7,515 nucleotides of DNA from positions 1 through 7,515 of the forward strand of contig CAIVND010000176.1 in assembly GCA_903907185.1 (NCBI GenBank), read 5' to 3'. Below are positions 6,501-7,515 of the stretch, piece after piece. Every line of letters begins with the position of its first letter. Within the stretch, counting starts at the first letter, position 1. Position numbers and translations under genes: made by a program. The DNA is from an uncultured Acidimicrobiaceae bacterium. Lineage in GTDB: Bacteria; Actinomycetota; Acidimicrobiia; Acidimicrobiales; Bog-793. The notes under the pieces are model-generated. The model did no database searches, was not told the DNA's origin, and worked only from the letters and a program-made list of their open reading frames with translations.

Positions 6501-7150
6501 AGATCGACGGCCGCCTCCTTCGCCGCAGACGGATGGAGCTCGGGCTGACGAGTCGCGAGGTTGCCAACACCTCGAGAGTCTCATCGGCAACCATCAAACG
6601 TCTCGAAGAGACCGGAGATGCGGGGGTGCTTGCTGTCTCCACGCTGGTCGCCGTGCTCGATGCGCTCTGTCTGACGCTTCTCGAGGCCATCGACACTCCC
6701 GAGACGACCACGTGCGAGCCAACCCTGATCGAAGCGGTCGGCCGCTATCTCGCTGGCCAGAAGAGAGGGGTGCCCCTGGTGGAGCTCGCGCAGGTAACCA
6801 GCGCCCTCCTTCCGGAGGTGGAGGATGTCGTCACCGTCCTCGAGGAGAAACTCCGCGAGGTGGGAATGTGCCTCAAGCGCTCATCGACTGGACTGAGCAT
6901 CGTGCCTGTCGTTCAGCCCGAGATCGCTGCGACCACGGCTTCAGCGCGCGCTCGGTATCTCGCGAACCTCAACGCAGGTGACCTCAGCCTGCTCTACCGC
7001 ATCTACTCAACAGAGACACCGTTGAACGGCGTCGCCCAATCAGCGAACTTGACGATGAGTCTTCAGAAGCTAGAGGGCGCGGGCCTGGTCGAGATGCCGA
7101 CCAATCAAGCCATCAGGCTCACTGAACGTGCAGTTCGTGCCTTGAGCTGA
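6497..7150 (+). CDS. Triple helix-turn-helix DNA-binding protein (XRE plus winged helices)
   Basis: This 217-residue protein appears to be built from three DNA-binding-type modules. Residues 5-62 are an XRE-like helix-turn-helix (LLRRRRMELGLTSREVA, then SSATIKRLEETG). Residues 76-137 look like a ScpB-type winged helix (VELAQVTSALLPEVEDVVTV and a beta wing ending LSIVPV). Residues 162-214 look like a MarR-type winged helix (LSLLYRIYS, LTMSLQKLEGAGLVEM, then IRLTERAVRAL). Such a protein could read a long or composite DNA site. The start at ATG 6497 overlaps the stop of the 405-residue gene (ATGA), implying coupled translation; upstream in-frame codons belong to the previous gene's coding region. 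It is the last gene before a terminator and a 22-bp repeat array. It could be a repressor of the operon, a protein binding the repeats, or an attachment-site selector; the sequence does not decide. Confidence 0.65.
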   Translation: MKIDGRLLRRRRMELGLTSREVANTSRVSSATIKRLEETGDAGVLAVSTLVAVLDALCLTLLEAIDTPETTTCEPTLIEAVGRYLAGQKRGVPLVELAQVTSALLPEVEDVVTVLEEKLREVGMCLKRSSTGLSIVPVVQPEIAATTASARARYLANLNAGDLSLLYRIYSTETPLNGVAQSANLTMSLQKLEGAGLVEMPTNQAIRLTERAVRALS

Positions 7151-7188
7151 CATCACGACAACGGAGAAGGCATCTGCCCTCGACCGAC

Positions 7189-7226
7189 AAGAAGAGGGAG
7201 CGGCCAGCAGGCCGCTCCCTCTTCTT
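7189..7226. terminator. Bidirectional intrinsic terminator hairpin
   Basis: AAGAAGAGGGAGCGGCC at 7189-7205 pairs perfectly with GGCCGCTCCCTCTTCTT at 7210-7226 across an AGCA loop: a 17-bp GC-rich stem whose foot is A/T on both sides, giving TTCTT at the end of the stem in either direction. It lies 38 bases after the stop of the 217-residue gene and could also stop leftward nrdJ transcripts entering the region. There is no long T run after the stem, so termination efficiency is uncertain. Confidence 0.8.
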
Positions 7227-7235
7227 GCATTCCTC

Positions 7236-7349
7236 AACTGTCACTCCATGCAATCGCACTGTCTTTCGGATGCAATCGCACTGTCTCTCAGATGCAACTC
7301 CGCTGTCTTTCGCATACAATTTTCGCTGTCTTTCGCATGCAACTCGACA
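7236..7349. repeat. Tandem 22-bp repeats ending in ACA: candidate transposon end
   Basis: The core [GA]CTGTCTTTCGCATGCAA recurs at 7325-7342, 7302-7319 (one change, ATACAA), 7280-7297 (CTCTCAG variant) and 7258-7275, with a degenerate fifth copy at about 7236-7253. Starts are 23, 22, 22 and about 21 bases apart, so copies lie about one per two DNA turns on the same face. After the outermost copy only CTCGACA remains before the nrdJ stop, so the minus strand opens TGTCGAGTTGCATGCG. Four close-packed 22-bp sites at a TGT tip are how Tn7's right end is built. The copies contact without spacers, so it is not a CRISPR array. An operator for the 217-residue protein is an alternative. Confidence 0.7.
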
Positions 7350-7515
7350 TCAGCTGCAGCCGCTGGTGGTCCCGCAGCTCGAGCACACGTAGCAAGAACC
7401 CGCACGCTGCATCGAGTCGCCACAGCTGTAGCAGTAGGGGGCATCGGCCTGCTCTGCACGGCTGATGAGGGTCGGGGCCGCCGGTGCAGGGTTGATGCCT
7501 GCGGTCGGCGTCGCC
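7350..7515 (-). CDS. nrdJ: Class II (cobalamin-dependent) ribonucleotide reductase, C-terminal 54 residues
   Basis: The minus-strand frame from the right edge ends with ADAPYCYSCGDSMQRAGSC, then YVCSSCGTTSGCS and TGA (7352-7350). This is the conserved cysteine-rich tail of NrdJ. Its paired CxxC motifs (YCYSCG and YVCSSCG) form a zinc-binding site, and the tail helps shuttle electrons to the active site during adenosylcobalamin-dependent reduction of ribonucleotides to deoxyribonucleotides. Upstream residues (AGINPAPAAPTLISRAEQ) are the usual Ala/Pro-rich linker. The catalytic barrel lies outside the window. The stop codon directly touches the ACA tip of the repeat array, so nrdJ keeps its full reading frame but its native downstream region, including any terminator, has been displaced. 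Confidence 0.9.
   Translation of the reverse strand, partial: ATPTAGINPAPAAPTLISRAEQADAPYCYSCGDSMQRAGSCYVCSSCGTTSGCS

Larger units (their letters stand above)
5216..7349 (+). mobile_element. Candidate right end of a Tn7/Tn5053-like transposon next to nrdJ
   Basis: This is the part of a larger putative element that can be supported here: a rightward operon (remnant, 405-residue and 217-residue genes), a terminator, and a tandem array of 22-bp repeats closing with ACA at 7347-7349. Read from outside, the element begins TGTCGAGTTGCATGCG on the minus strand. The tip abuts the nrdJ stop codon. Tn7 and relatives have TGT/ACA tips, arrays of about 22-bp transposase sites, and insertion beside a conserved gene. 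The left end and the transposase are not seen, and the left limit given is only the edge of the IS21 element; the insertion sequences and restriction-type genes may be cargo of the same element. Confidence 0.45.

Noticed and set aside
7236..7349. CRISPR array
   Set aside because: The 22-bp units are contiguous with no unique spacers, drift from copy to copy, and end at a TGT/ACA tip; no cas genes are present.

Overview
The window reads as accessory DNA from a high-GC Gram-positive (actinobacterial) genome. The clue is the right edge: positions 7350-7515 on the minus strand encode the last 54 residues of a class II, cobalamin-dependent ribonucleotide reductase (NrdJ), ending in the cysteine-rich zinc-binding tail typical of actinobacterial NrdJ. 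That is the only obvious core gene here.

Layout, left to right. (a) 1-93: first part of an IS3-family insertion sequence pointing left, with its terminal repeat at 81-93 and the first codons of its orfA. (b) 110-1693: an A+T-richer block on the minus strand. It holds a stand-alone protein like the modified-DNA reader domain of HNH restriction enzymes, an unrecognised 316-residue protein with a nuclease-like motif, and the last 24 codons of an upstream gene cut off by an insertion sequence. I read it as the remains of a restriction-type defence operon. (c) 1694-2928: a complete 1235-bp IS407-group IS3 element (orfA, orfB, both inverted repeats). (d) 2929-5215: an IS21-family element (istA, istB) with its outer end and two 20-bp repeats intact on the right, but with istB and the other end deleted at the IS407-group boundary. 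(e) 5216-7150: a plus-strand operon with ATGA overlaps. The last 22 codons of an upstream gene truncated by the IS21 element are followed by a 405-residue protein resembling a decayed P-loop ATPase and a 217-residue protein with three apparent helix-turn-helix domains. (f) 7189-7226: a perfect 17-bp hairpin terminator. (g) 7236-7349: four to five tandem 22-bp repeats ending in ACA. (h) 7350: the nrdJ stop codon, directly abutting that ACA.

The most interesting reading combines (e)-(h). A tandem array of 22-bp sites running to a TGT/ACA tip is how the ends of Tn7-like and Tn5053/Tn552-like transposons look, and here the tip sits exactly at the 3' end of a conserved housekeeping gene, as Tn7 does next to glmS. 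The operon would then be part of the transposition or targeting machinery of an element that uses the nrdJ 3' end as its attachment site, with the defence genes and insertion sequences as cargo. The transposase itself is not seen: it may be the gene truncated at 5216 or lie outside the window. The array, the tip position, the NrdJ tail and the operon overlaps are seen directly; the transposon identity and gene roles are inference.
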